Source of the DNA: Robiginitomaculum sp.
GTDB taxonomy: Bacteria > Pseudomonadota > Alphaproteobacteria > Caulobacterales > Maricaulaceae
Reading direction: 5' to 3'
NCBI GenBank assembly: GCA_027080345.1
Contig: JALWSB010000146.1
Span: forward strand, 1-48,531
Length of the DNA stretch: 48,531 nucleotides
Shown: positions 17,673 to 25,560 of the stretch, one piece after another
Position numbering within the stretch: position 1 is the first letter of the stretch
Layout of the letters: the number at the start of each line of letters is the position of its first letter
Position numbers and translations under genes: made by a program
The notes under the pieces: generated by a model
Told to the model about the DNA's origin: nothing
The model's input: the letters and a program-made list of their open reading frames with translations, nothing else
Databases searched by the model: none

Positions 17673-18446
17673 TCAGGCGCTCTTGCGCAACGGATTGGCC
17701 CATTTGCGGCTGAACCGCGCCAAGGCCGCGCCAAACCCCGGTGTATCGGCGCATATCAGGCGCACATAAAGATCGCCGGGCGTTTTATTTTTGCCCTGAG
17801 CAGGCAGGCCCATGCCTTTGAGACGCAGGCGCGTTCCCGGCCCGGCCAATGGTGGCACGGTGATTTTAAGCAGCCCCTGCGGCGCGTACAGATCGGCCTT
17901 GCCGCCGCTACGCAGGCGCGGCAAATCAATGGCCAGTTTAAGATGAATATCGCGTCCTTTAAGGGTGCAACCTTGCGTATCACCCACTTGCAGACGAATG
18001 AGCGCATCACCATTTTTGCCGCCATTTTTGCCCTCATGACCGGCGCCGCGCAAACGGATCACATCGCCAGCGCCGCAGCCGGGCGGGCATTCGACCTCCA
18101 GCACCCGCCCCCCGGCCAGGGTCAGACGGCGGCTGGCCCCGCACACCATGTCTTTCAAGCTAAGCTGCAAGCGCGCCTGAATATCCGCACCCCGCACTTT
18201 TGGTTTTGTTTTCGGCGTGGTTTTGGCCTTGCGCCAAAATGCTGAAATCATGCCCCGGCGTCTGGATATGGCTTTTTCCGGCTGGCGAACCAGCGTCTGA
18301 TAGGCCTGGTTAAGCGCCAAAAACCGCGTTTCATCGCCGCCGCTGGCATCCGGGTGCCAGATTTTGGCAAGACGGCGATAGGCGGCGCGGGCCTCATGCA
18401 GGCTGGCATTTTTATCCAGCCCCAAAATGGCATAAGAATCATTCAT
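17673..18446 (-). CDS. J-domain co-chaperone, CbpA-like (no zinc finger)
   Basis: A cytoplasmic partner of DnaK. The 257-residue protein has an N-terminal J domain ([34 protein letters not shown]) with the essential His-Pro-Asp intact, then a basic linker, and a DnaJ C-terminal substrate-binding region ([47 protein letters not shown]). There is no Gly/Phe-rich stretch and no CxxCxGxG zinc finger, so it is type II/CbpA-like. The ATG before NDSYAILG fits the J-domain border; the frame is open 37 codons upstream but overlaps pdxH. It is divergent from pdxH with only 70 bases between the starts. Confidence 0.9.
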   Translation of the reverse strand: MNDSYAILGLDKNASLHEARAAYRRLAKIWHPDASGGDETRFLALNQAYQTLVRQPEKAISRRRGMISAFWRKAKTTPKTKPKVRGADIQARLQLSLKDMVCGASRRLTLAGGRVLEVECPPGCGAGDVIRLRGAGHEGKNGGKNGDALIRLQVGDTQGCTLKGRDIHLKLAIDLPRLRSGGKADLYAPQGLLKITVPPLAGPGTRLRLKGMGLPAQGKNKTPGDLYVRLICADTPGFGAALARFSRKWANPLRKSA

Positions 18447-18516
18447 GCACACGAGGCTAGCGCCCAAGGGTATTCGAGGCGTAAACAGATATGACTTTGT
18501 TTTTGGAAAAATTATC

Positions 18517-19185
18517 ATGACCAAATCACCCCTGATCCCGCCCAGTCCCGATGCCAAGGCCTATCGCGACAGCGCCGATGACGAACAAAAAGACCTGTTC
18601 AGCCGCGCCGATCCATTTGCGTTGTTTGCCGACTGGCTGGCCATGGCCCGCGATAAAGAGCCAAACGACCCCAATGCCATGTGTCTGGCGACGGTGGACG
18701 CAGACGGCCTGCCTGATGCACGCATGGTGCTCTTGAAAGATTTCGACGAAGCGGGCTTTGTTTTTTATACCAACACCAAAAGCGCCAAAGGGCGCGAGCT
18801 GACGGGCAATCCCAAAGCCGCCTTGGTGTTTCACTGGAAAAGCATCCGCCGTCAGGTGCGCGTGCGCGGCGCGGTTATGCCGGTCAGTGATAAAGAAGCC
18901 GATGAATATTTTGCCAGCCGCGCCCGCGACAGCCGCATTGGCGCCTGGGCGTCGAAACAATCGCAAGTGCTGGAAAGCCGCTTTGCGCTGGAAAAACGCG
19001 TGACGGCCAAAGCGACAAAATTCGGCCTTGGCAAAGTCCCCCGCCCGCCGTTCTGGTCCGGCTATCGCCTTAGCCCCATACAAATCGAGTTCTGGCGCGA
19101 CCGCCCCTTTCGCCTGCATGACCGGCTGGTATTTTTACGCGATACGCCGGATGAGGGCTGGAGAACAGAGCGGCTATATCCGTAA
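18517..19185 (+). CDS. pdxH: Pyridoxamine 5'-phosphate oxidase
   Basis: An FMN enzyme that oxidises pyridoxine or pyridoxamine 5'-phosphate to pyridoxal phosphate. The 222-residue product carries the family blocks [39 protein letters not shown], the [17 protein letters not shown] stretch and the C-terminal [20 protein letters not shown]...WRTERLYP. An upstream in-frame ATG overlaps the J-domain gene and adds 24 unrelated residues, so the downstream ATG is preferred despite a weak ribosome-binding site. The divergent J-domain gene next to pdxH recurs in alphaproteobacteria. Confidence 0.95.
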   Translation: MTKSPLIPPSPDAKAYRDSADDEQKDLFSRADPFALFADWLAMARDKEPNDPNAMCLATVDADGLPDARMVLLKDFDEAGFVFYTNTKSAKGRELTGNPKAALVFHWKSIRRQVRVRGAVMPVSDKEADEYFASRARDSRIGAWASKQSQVLESRFALEKRVTAKATKFGLGKVPRPPFWSGYRLSPIQIEFWRDRPFRLHDRLVFLRDTPDEGWRTERLYP

Positions 19186-19197
19186 AACTTTTGTACG

Positions 19198-19298
19198 TGT
19201 CATACCGGGTTTGACCCGGTATCCATGATGCGTTTCATCCTGCGCAGCATGAAATAGTATTAGCCTTGTTATGGACCCCGGCTCGGGGGCCGGGGTGA
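19198..19298. repeat. Paired palindromic intergenic repeat
   Basis: Two hairpins form a mirrored pair. ATACCGGGT-TTG-ACCCGGTAT (19202-19222) is bounded by GTC on the left and CCA on the right. CCCCGGC (19276-19282) pairs with GCCGGGG (19289-19295) and is bounded by TGGA on the left and TGAC on the right. The outer ends GTCAT and GTGAC are thus inverted relative to each other. The same design with different stems recurs at 21.2-21.45 kb. The first stem could also help end pdxH transcription. Confidence 0.75.
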
Positions 19299-19436
19299 CA
19301 CGTATGGGGGCCGAGGTGACACGCCTTTTGAGGCCAAAATGACCAGAAAAGAGCGGTGAAAATAGCAAAAACCCTTTGCATAATTGCTCTTCACCCCTAG
19401 AACATAAGCAAGAATAAAACCACCGGGGAATATATC

Positions 19437-21143
19437 ATGCAAGGATTGATGCAGGACTGGCAGTTAACCACCGATCGGATACTGCGCCACGCCAAAATAA
19501 ACCATCCGAACCGCACCATTGTCTCGCGCCAGGTTGATGGCTCGATCACCCGCACCACTTACGGCGAGGTTTATGACCGGGCGCGGCGGCTGTCCTCGGC
19601 GCTGGTTGCGCGGGGCATGAAGCTGGGCGACCGGATCGGCACCATGGCCTGGAACAATGCCCGCCATATGGAGGCCTGGTACGCGATTATGGGGGTTGGG
19701 GCGATCTGTCATACGCTGAACCCGCGCCTGCATCCCGATCAGCTTAAATACATCGCCAACCATGCGGGCGACAGCATCTTTTTTGTTGACCTGAGCTTTG
19801 TATCGCAGCTCGAAGCGGTGCAGGACGAACTGACGACCATCGGTCTTTACGTCATTATGTGTGGCCCGGATGAGATGCCCGAAACCACATTGAAAAATGT
19901 CATTTGCTTTGAAACCTTGCTCGAAGAAGGCGATGGCGATGTGGTCTGGGGGGATTTTGACGAAAACACCGCTTGCGGGCTTTGTTATACCTCCGGCACC
20001 ACCGGCAACCCCAAAGGGGTTTTATATTCGCACCGCTCCAACACCTTGATGGGCATGACCGCCGGCCTGCCCGGCTGTATGGGTGTCGATGGCAATGATA
20101 CCTGTTTGATGGTGGTGCCCATGTTTCACGCCAACGCCTGGGCCATAACCTTTACCGCGCCGATGACCGGGATGAATTTGGTCATGCCTGGACCAATGAT
20201 GGACGGGGCCAGCATTTATCAGCTCCTGGACGAGGAAAAATGCACCCTTTCGGCCGCCGTGCCGACGGTCTGGCTGATGCTTTTGAATTATCTTGAAGAA
20301 AGCGGCCATAAACTGCCCCACTTGAGAGAAGTGGTTATTGGCGGCTCTGCCTGCCCACGCGCCATTATGGAAACTTTTGACAAGAAGTATGGCGTCACCG
20401 TCATTCACGCCTGGGGCATGACTGAAACCTCGCCGCTGGGCACCATGTCGCGCATCGAGCCGGAACTGGCCGATCTTGATTATGACCAACAACTTTCAGT
20501 GCGCCTGAAACAGGGCAAGACGCCGTTTGTCATTGAAATGCGCATTGTCGATGATGAGGGCAAAGAGTTGCCCCGCGATGGCATTGCCTTTGGTAATCTT
20601 ATGGTGCGCGGCCCGATTGTTTCACGAGGATATTTTGGCGGTGAAGACGGCGATATTCTTGATGCGGATGGCTGGTTTGATACCGGCGATGTGGCAACAA
20701 TTGATCCCCTTGGCTATATGCAGATCACCGATCGTTCGAAAGATGTGATCAAGTCCGGCGGCGAATGGATTTCGTCTATTGACCTTGAAAATGCTGCTCT
20801 TGACCACCCGGCCGCCGCCGAGTGTGCGGTGATCGGCATGCCGCACCCCAAATGGGACGAGCGGCCTTTGCTGATTGTAGTTTTAAAAGAGGGGATGAGC
20901 GCCACGGCGGAAGATTTCAAAGAATTTCTCACCGGCAAAATCGCCAAATGGTGGATGCCCGACGATGTGGTGTTTGTCGATGACATTCCGCACGGACCAA
21001 CGGGAAAAATCTCCAAGCTCGACTTACGTAAACGCTTTGAAGGCTATGTCCTGCCCACGGTTAAAAACACCGGTGGCAAAAAACCCGCTGGGTCAAAAGA
21101 GAAGAAAAAGAAGAAAAAACGCTTTTCCCTTTTCGGGAAATAA
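19437..21143 (+). CDS. Fatty-acid-CoA ligase, AlkK-like (AMP-forming)
   Basis: A 568-residue adenylate-forming enzyme that should activate a medium- or long-chain fatty acid to its CoA ester. The phosphate loop YTSGTTGNPKG is near residues 184-194, HAWGMTETSPLG is the A5 region, GWFDTGDVATIDPLGYMQITDRSKDVIKSGGEWIS covers A7-A8, and the A10 lysine is in GPTGKISK near residue 524. The pattern resembles AlkK-type ligases and the methylthiopropionate ligase DmdB, so the substrate is open. The C-terminus is unusual: KEKKKKKKRFSLFGK, a lysine run that could dock to membranes. The ATG is preceded by CCGGGGAA. No operon partner is adjacent; palindromic repeats flank it on both sides. Confidence 0.9.
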   Translation: MQGLMQDWQLTTDRILRHAKINHPNRTIVSRQVDGSITRTTYGEVYDRARRLSSALVARGMKLGDRIGTMAWNNARHMEAWYAIMGVGAICHTLNPRLHPDQLKYIANHAGDSIFFVDLSFVSQLEAVQDELTTIGLYVIMCGPDEMPETTLKNVICFETLLEEGDGDVVWGDFDENTACGLCYTSGTTGNPKGVLYSHRSNTLMGMTAGLPGCMGVDGNDTCLMVVPMFHANAWAITFTAPMTGMNLVMPGPMMDGASIYQLLDEEKCTLSAAVPTVWLMLLNYLEESGHKLPHLREVVIGGSACPRAIMETFDKKYGVTVIHAWGMTETSPLGTMSRIEPELADLDYDQQLSVRLKQGKTPFVIEMRIVDDEGKELPRDGIAFGNLMVRGPIVSRGYFGGEDGDILDADGWFDTGDVATIDPLGYMQITDRSKDVIKSGGEWISSIDLENAALDHPAAAECAVIGMPHPKWDERPLLIVVLKEGMSATAEDFKEFLTGKIAKWWMPDDVVFVDDIPHGPTGKISKLDLRKRFEGYVLPTVKNTGGKKPAGSKEKKKKKKRFSLFGK

Positions 21144-21198
21144 CACCCTTGACCATGAACGCACCCGAAGGCGGGAAGGCATATACCCCCGCACACGC

Positions 21199-21448
21199 GT
21201 CATTGCGGCTAAGAGCCGCAATCCACCTTGAGGCATTTCATCCGCGCATGGCATGCTGGTTCGATACGCCGCACTGGATCACCCGAATGAATTGGGTGAT
21301 GACACGTTAGAGTAGGCCCTTACCCCCTCGTCATTCTCCGACAGATACGGAGAATCCATAGTAAAATGTCCAATGGACCCTCCGGTTAAACCGGAGGGTA
21401 ACGAAGGAGGGTAAGGGCTGGAATACCCGGACAAGCCGGGTGATGACA
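21199..21448. repeat. Cluster of palindromic intergenic repeats
   Basis: The gene-free stretch between the two acyl-CoA synthetases (637 bases) starts with at least five hairpins. ATTGCGGCT-AAG-AGCCGCAAT (21202-21222) and ATTCTCCG...CGGAGAAT (21333-21355) have the border GTC...CCA. TCACCC...GGGTGA (21273-21300), ACCCTCCGGTT-A-AACCGGAGGGT (21377-21399) and CCCGG-ACAAG-CCGGG (about 21426-21440) have the border TGGA on the left; TGAC follows on the right in two of them. Stems differ but remain paired, and the borders are shared with the repeat at 19.2 kb. No open frame with codon support was seen here. Confidence 0.75.
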
Positions 21449-21575
21449 CTAAATATGGGGCGCGTGAGGGGTATTGCGCCTACCCGCTATAACGAAAGCC
21501 CATGCCCGGTTCGCGTATCAAAATAAAACACTTTGAGGGATTCTCTTTTGGCGCGAACCTTGCTAGAGTCTTAAT

Positions 21576-21668
21576 GAACATGTCCCGAGCCTCCCGGTTT
21601 GGACGGTTTGCAAGCGACAGACTTTTCGCCCCCTGTTTGGCTTTACGCCGCACAGGGGGTTTTCTTTT
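21576..21668 (+). ncRNA. Candidate small RNA or transcription attenuator
   Basis: A strong intrinsic terminator, CCCCCTGT (21629-21636) paired with ACAGGGGG (21652-21659) and followed by TTTTCTTTT, stands alone: the nearest gene on this strand ended 486 bases earlier and the next starts 112 bases later. Upstream is a possible -10 box TAGAGT (21564-21569) with a poor -35, then a small hairpin, CCG-AGCCTCC-CGG, that would display an anti-Shine-Dalgarno CCTCC in its loop. The product would be about 90 nt. Alternatives are an attenuator in the leader of the next gene, or the end of an unrecognised short transcript. A 62-codon frame across it looks spurious. Confidence 0.4.
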
Positions 21669-21724
21669 GCTGATCAGGCTTTGCATATGAGCCGCTTTTT
21701 GTGAAATTTACGCATGAGAATTTA

Positions 21725-21753
21725 TTGACCCGCCCCGGCGAAGCCCTGAATAT
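21725..21753 (+). promoter_or_regulatory. Possible promoter of the second acyl-CoA synthetase
   Basis: TTGACC (21725-21730), 17 bases, then GAATAT (21748-21753) resembles a sigma-70-type promoter, about 27 bases before the start codon. It lies downstream of the lone terminator, so the gene could be transcribed independently of any leader. Confidence 0.4.
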
Positions 21754-21780
21754 GTAGACCGTAAATGTGAGAAAAAGACC

Positions 21781-23589
21781 ATGGGTTTGATCAGTGCCAT
21801 AGGCGCCTCGGTTCGGCGCGAATATATTTTTATTACCGGCATGCGCGCCACCTTGAAGCGCCTGAAGCATATTGACCCCAAATCAGACTTTCTGATGACT
21901 GACGAGATTGAGCAGGCGGTAGACCGCTTTACCGACAATCACGCCTTTATCTGTAATGACCGGCATTGGACGTTCGCGCAATTTGACCGCTATGCCAACA
22001 AGGTGGCCAATTGGGCCACCGCGCAAGGCTATAGGCGCGGCGATACGCTGGGGATTTATTGTCATAACCGGCTTGAATATGTGGCGCTCTGGTTTGGGCT
22101 GTCCAAAGTCGGGGTTATTGGCGCGCTTTTGAATGATGCGCTGGTCGGCCAAAGCCTGACCCATTGCCTTGATGTGGCGGATATCCGCGCCCTGATCTGC
22201 CCCCCGGCGCTTCTTGATAATGCCAAAACCGCGCTGGCGGCCATGTCAAAAGATACGCCCCTATGGTGTCTTGATGGCGTATCTGATGGTGCAGCGCAAG
22301 ATTTTGATGCCGCGTTGGCCAATGTTTCTGACAGCCGCCCGGACCGGCAGATGCGCAGCGGTATTATTGCCGGTGACCCGGCATTGAAAATGTTCACCAG
22401 CGGCACAACCGGCCTGCCCAAGGCGGCCAATGTCAGCCACGCCCGCGCCCAGCGTTATATGAACTCATTTTGCGCGCTGGTTGGCTCCAATGAGCGCGAC
22501 CGCATGATGATGGTATTGCCGCTTTATCACGCGACCGGCGGCTTGTGCGGGGTGGGCACGGTATTGCTGTGCGGCGGTGCGGTGATCGTTGAAAAGCAAT
22601 TTTCCGCCTCGCGGTTTTGGGCGCAGGCGGTGCGCCAGGGGGCGACACAATTTATGTATGTGGGCGAGTTGTGCCGCTTTTTGGTAGGCACCCCGCCCTG
22701 CAAAGAAGAACAGCACCATAAAATCCGCGCCATTATTGGCAATGGCCTCAGACCAGAAGTTTGGGTACGCTTTCGCGATCGTTTCCACATTCGCAAAATT
22801 GTCGAGTTTTATGGCTCTACCGAAGGCAATGTTGGCCTGGTCAATGCAGATGGACAGGTCGGGGCCATGGGCCGCATCCCCTGGTATGCGCGCAGAAGTT
22901 TTAATCTCGATCTGGTCAAACACGATTATGCCAGCCTCGAACCGGTGCGCGGCCCGGACGGGTTTTGCATCAGGTGCAAAGTCGATGAGCCGGGCGAAGG
23001 TATTGGCCGCATCGACAAGGATGATGCCCGGTTTCGTTTCGATGGCTATAATGACAAGGAAGAAACAACAAAAAAATTGTTGAAAAATGTTTTCCGGTCC
23101 GGCGATCTTTATTTTCGTACCGGTGATTTGATGCGCCGCGACCGGCATGGTTATTACTATTTTGTCGACCGTATTGGCGACACCTTTCGCTGGATGGCGG
23201 AAAACGCCTCGGCCAGTGCCGTTGCCGGGGCCTTTGCCGGGTTTGACGGGGTTGGACAAGCCAATGTTTATGGCGTTGAAGTGCCCCATTATGATGGCCG
23301 CGCCGGCATGGCCGCCGTGGTCACCAAAGGGCCGATTGACTTTGCCGCACTTTATGCCCATCTGGCCGCGCAATTGCCCGCTTACGCCCGGCCGGTATTT
23401 TTGCGCATACAACAACAGGCCAACACCACAACCACCTTCAAATTCAAAAAGACGGACCTTGTCGAACAGGGCTTCGATCCGCAAAAAACGGACGATCCTT
23501 TGTATGTAATCGACCGGGCGGCGCGCACTTATGTGCCTTTGACGATGCAGGTGTATACGGCAATTTTGGGCGGCAAAATGCGCCTGTGA
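21781..23589 (+). CDS. Long-chain acyl-CoA synthetase, FATP/FadD-like
   Basis: A 602-residue adenylate-forming enzyme of the fatty-acid transport protein type, probably activating long- or very-long-chain fatty acids at the membrane. The phosphate loop FTSGTTGLPKAANVSHAR begins at Phe205, the A5 region is FYGSTEGNVGL, and the FATP-type end includes RSGDLYFRTGDLMRRDRHGYYYFVDRIGDTFRW and TTTFKFKKTDLVEQGFDP. One difference stands out: the usual FATP sequence RWKGENVST reads RWMAENASA, replacing a basic residue and the ENVST core. The ATG lacks a strong ribosome-binding site (GAGAAAAAG). It does not seem to form an operon with the first ligase, which lies beyond a repeat cluster. Confidence 0.9.
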   Translation: MGLISAIGASVRREYIFITGMRATLKRLKHIDPKSDFLMTDEIEQAVDRFTDNHAFICNDRHWTFAQFDRYANKVANWATAQGYRRGDTLGIYCHNRLEYVALWFGLSKVGVIGALLNDALVGQSLTHCLDVADIRALICPPALLDNAKTALAAMSKDTPLWCLDGVSDGAAQDFDAALANVSDSRPDRQMRSGIIAGDPALKMFTSGTTGLPKAANVSHARAQRYMNSFCALVGSNERDRMMMVLPLYHATGGLCGVGTVLLCGGAVIVEKQFSASRFWAQAVRQGATQFMYVGELCRFLVGTPPCKEEQHHKIRAIIGNGLRPEVWVRFRDRFHIRKIVEFYGSTEGNVGLVNADGQVGAMGRIPWYARRSFNLDLVKHDYASLEPVRGPDGFCIRCKVDEPGEGIGRIDKDDARFRFDGYNDKEETTKKLLKNVFRSGDLYFRTGDLMRRDRHGYYYFVDRIGDTFRWMAENASASAVAGAFAGFDGVGQANVYGVEVPHYDGRAGMAAVVTKGPIDFAALYAHLAAQLPAYARPVFLRIQQQANTTTTFKFKKTDLVEQGFDPQKTDDPLYVIDRAARTYVPLTMQVYTAILGGKMRL

Positions 23590-23688
23590 GCCTATTTTAC
23601 CCTCCCGCCACATATGTCTCTCCTTAATAATAAAAGCATTTCGGGGTTGGCCCATACCTTGCAAGTTGTGCTGGCAAAGGAGAACACA

Positions 23689-23901
23689 ATGTCGATAACA
23701 CCGGATGATTTGCGCACCATCGCCTATACCCTTGTGGATCGCCACGGCGATGCGGCTTTGCTGCTGGCCGATCAGGCCATTGGCGAAATGCGCACCCTGG
23801 GTGATGCGCCGCGCACCCATGCCTGGGAAGCGTTAAAATCGGTTATTGACGATGCCCTTGGCGGGCGCATCACCCGCGATGGACCGCTCAGCCTGCATTG
23901 A
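23689..23901 (+). CDS. Small conserved alphaproteobacterial protein, function unknown
   Basis: A 70-residue soluble protein, probably all helical: ITPDDLRTIAYTLVDRHGDAALLLADQAIGEM, then a turn, then THAWEALKSVIDDALGGRI. The DRHG...A pattern followed by a Trp-containing helix resembles short uncharacterised proteins common in alphaproteobacteria, but no name can be given. AAGGAG precedes this ATG at proper spacing; an in-frame ATG 75 bases upstream has none. It lies between an acyl-CoA synthetase and an esterase on the same strand, 32 bases from the latter, so it may share their transcript. Confidence 0.75.
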   Translation: MSITPDDLRTIAYTLVDRHGDAALLLADQAIGEMRTLGDAPRTHAWEALKSVIDDALGGRITRDGPLSLH

Positions 23902-23933
23902 CGCACAGCTATCGGGTACCTACCTGTTAAGCC

Positions 23934-24866
23934 ATGGAACAACGCATACGCGATCTTTATACCGCTGCCTTGAAAAAGTTTAATCTGGATACCCCGGATC
24001 AGGCGGTCAATTTTGCCCGTAATGCCATTTCGGGCGGCAAGGATGGCTGGCAAAAACCGGCACCCGACATTGCCAGCGTCCGTGGCCTGAACATTCCGGG
24101 CAAAGGTGGGTCGATACCGGCCCGGCTTTACGTGCCACTGGGGGCCGGTGTGGCCCCGGGGCCGGGACTGGTTTTTTTTCATGGCGGCGGTTTTATTGTC
24201 GGCGATGTCGCCAGTTATGATAATGCCTGCCGCCGTCTGGCCGCCTGTTCGCGTCTGCGGGTATTGTCGGTGGAATACCGCCTGGCCCCCGAACACCCGT
24301 TTCCGGCGGCGCATGATGATGCGCAAAGCGCCCTGCAATGGGTTTTGGCACACCCGGAAAAGGTCGATATGGACCCGGCGCGGCTGACCGTTGGTGGTGA
24401 TTCGGCGGGTGGTACGCTCAGCGCCTGGCTGGCGCAATGGGCACGTGATCAGGGCATTAAACTGGCCGGTCAGTTTTTAATCTTTCCGCTTTTACAACTG
24501 GTCGAAACCCGCTCAAAACTGCGCAAATCCCCGGACGGGCATATTTTTGGCAATCAGGCCCTGACCGCCATTCGCAATCTTTATGCCGGTGATGCCGATT
24601 TGATGGATCCGCGTTTATCGCCACTGTTTTGTAATGATTTGCATGGCCTCGCCCCGACATTAATGGTCACCGCGGGCCTTGACCCGTTAAAGGCAGAAGG
24701 CCGCGCCTATGCGGACAAGCTGGCCGCTTTTGGCGTGCCGGTACGCTCATTACATTATAATGCATTGACGCACGGGTTTATTTCGCTGACTTCACTACTT
24801 CCCGGCGCACTGACAGCTTCGGAAGAATGCTTTGAAACTTTTGGCGAAATAATGGGCAGCCGATAA
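23934..24866 (+). CDS. Alpha/beta hydrolase, hormone-sensitive-lipase-type esterase
   Basis: A 310-residue cytoplasmic carboxylesterase of bacterial family IV. The oxyanion-hole motif HGGG begins at His83 (VFFHGGGFIVGD), the nucleophile is Ser157 in GGDSAGG, and the acid and base are Asp250 (AGLDPLKAEG) and His280 (LTHGFISL). The cap helix (RIRDLYTAALKKFN) and the DNACRRLAACSRLRVLSVEYRLAPEHPFPAA block are typical. It probably cleaves short- to medium-chain acyl esters. Its place behind two acyl-CoA synthetases suggests a shared role in fatty-acid or ester catabolism, which is inference. It converges with the receiver-like gene, six bases away. Confidence 0.92.
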   Translation: MEQRIRDLYTAALKKFNLDTPDQAVNFARNAISGGKDGWQKPAPDIASVRGLNIPGKGGSIPARLYVPLGAGVAPGPGLVFFHGGGFIVGDVASYDNACRRLAACSRLRVLSVEYRLAPEHPFPAAHDDAQSALQWVLAHPEKVDMDPARLTVGGDSAGGTLSAWLAQWARDQGIKLAGQFLIFPLLQLVETRSKLRKSPDGHIFGNQALTAIRNLYAGDADLMDPRLSPLFCNDLHGLAPTLMVTAGLDPLKAEGRAYADKLAAFGVPVRSLHYNALTHGFISLTSLLPGALTASEECFETFGEIMGSR

Positions 24867-24872
24867 ATGCTG

Positions 24873-25388
24873 TCAGTTTTCCGGGTGATCATCATGACCG
24901 GCGCGCCCGCGCTGCTCGGCCCCATCCAGGGCGGTTACGCGGCGGCGGCGGTCCGGGCCTTTGAACTCTTGCGCCTCGACAAAATCGCGGTGCCGTGAAA
25001 GCGCCGCCACAACCCGTTTGCGCAGGCTGGAAACAGAAAGCGGCGCGGCCACAATTTCCGTCACCCCGGCATCGCGGGCCTGCTCAATGCGCGCGCGAGT
25101 ACTTTTCGCAACCACGTGAATAATCGGCACATCCTTCGGCGCACCGGTTTTTCCCTCGCGGATATCGCGGACAAAATCAAATACGGGCCGGGGCTGTATT
25201 TCATCACCAAGAACAATCAGCCCGGGCTTGTTAAAATACATCTGGTCCAGCGCCTCTTCGGTATTGGTGGTTGTGATGATATGGGCCAGACCCAGATCTT
25301 CCAACGCAAATCTGTAAAGAGAACCGTTTTGAATTTGCTGTTCAATCAGCAATACATTCACCTCTGGAAAGAGGCTTTTCTTGATCAT
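24873..25388 (-). CDS. Degenerate receiver-domain protein (pseudo-receiver)
   Basis: A 171-residue protein with the CheY-like fold order: VNVLLIEQQ, a helix, LIVLGDEIQ, FVRDIREG, VPIIHVVAKS, ARDAGVTEIVAAPLS. Compared with active receivers, the acidic pair is only Glu16 (then Gln17), the phosphoacceptor position is Gly61 (Asp62 is one place off), and the conserved Lys of the KP motif is Ala115. Phosphorylation is therefore unlikely. The C-terminal FKGPDRRRR matches a motif seen in single-domain alphaproteobacterial regulators. GGTGGGG precedes the ATG; the frame is open 29 codons upstream. It is divergent from lgt, and no kinase is adjacent. Confidence 0.8.
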   Translation of the reverse strand: MIKKSLFPEVNVLLIEQQIQNGSLYRFALEDLGLAHIITTTNTEEALDQMYFNKPGLIVLGDEIQPRPVFDFVRDIREGKTGAPKDVPIIHVVAKSTRARIEQARDAGVTEIVAAPLSVSSLRKRVVAALSRHRDFVEAQEFKGPDRRRRVTALDGAEQRGRAGHDDHPEN

Positions 25389-25560
25389 TTCCCCACCCCG
25401 TGATTGCGCTTTTCGCGTCTTTTGAGCGTTAGGCAGGAATAAACCAAAAAGTTGAAAAAGCGGTAAACAGATCAAAAAAACTTTTGGTAAAGGGATTTAC
25501 CCCTTATCCCCGAACAAAAATCTGGCCTATATATGCGACAAGGCCTAAAAAGGAAAAATC

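Noticed and set aside
19202-19222. Perfect 9-bp hairpin after pdxH read as a simple terminator
   Set aside because: No T-tract follows, and the same border and layout recur away from gene ends, so it is treated as an intergenic repeat; a partial terminator role is still possible.
21502-21690. A 62-codon frame across the candidate small RNA
   Set aside because: No ribosome-binding site, odd composition, and it would read through the terminator hairpin.
22465-23820. A 451-codon open frame on the minus strand
   Set aside because: It lies entirely opposite the FATP-like synthetase and its downstream spacer, which have clear motifs on the plus strand. It is a complement of GC-rich coding DNA.
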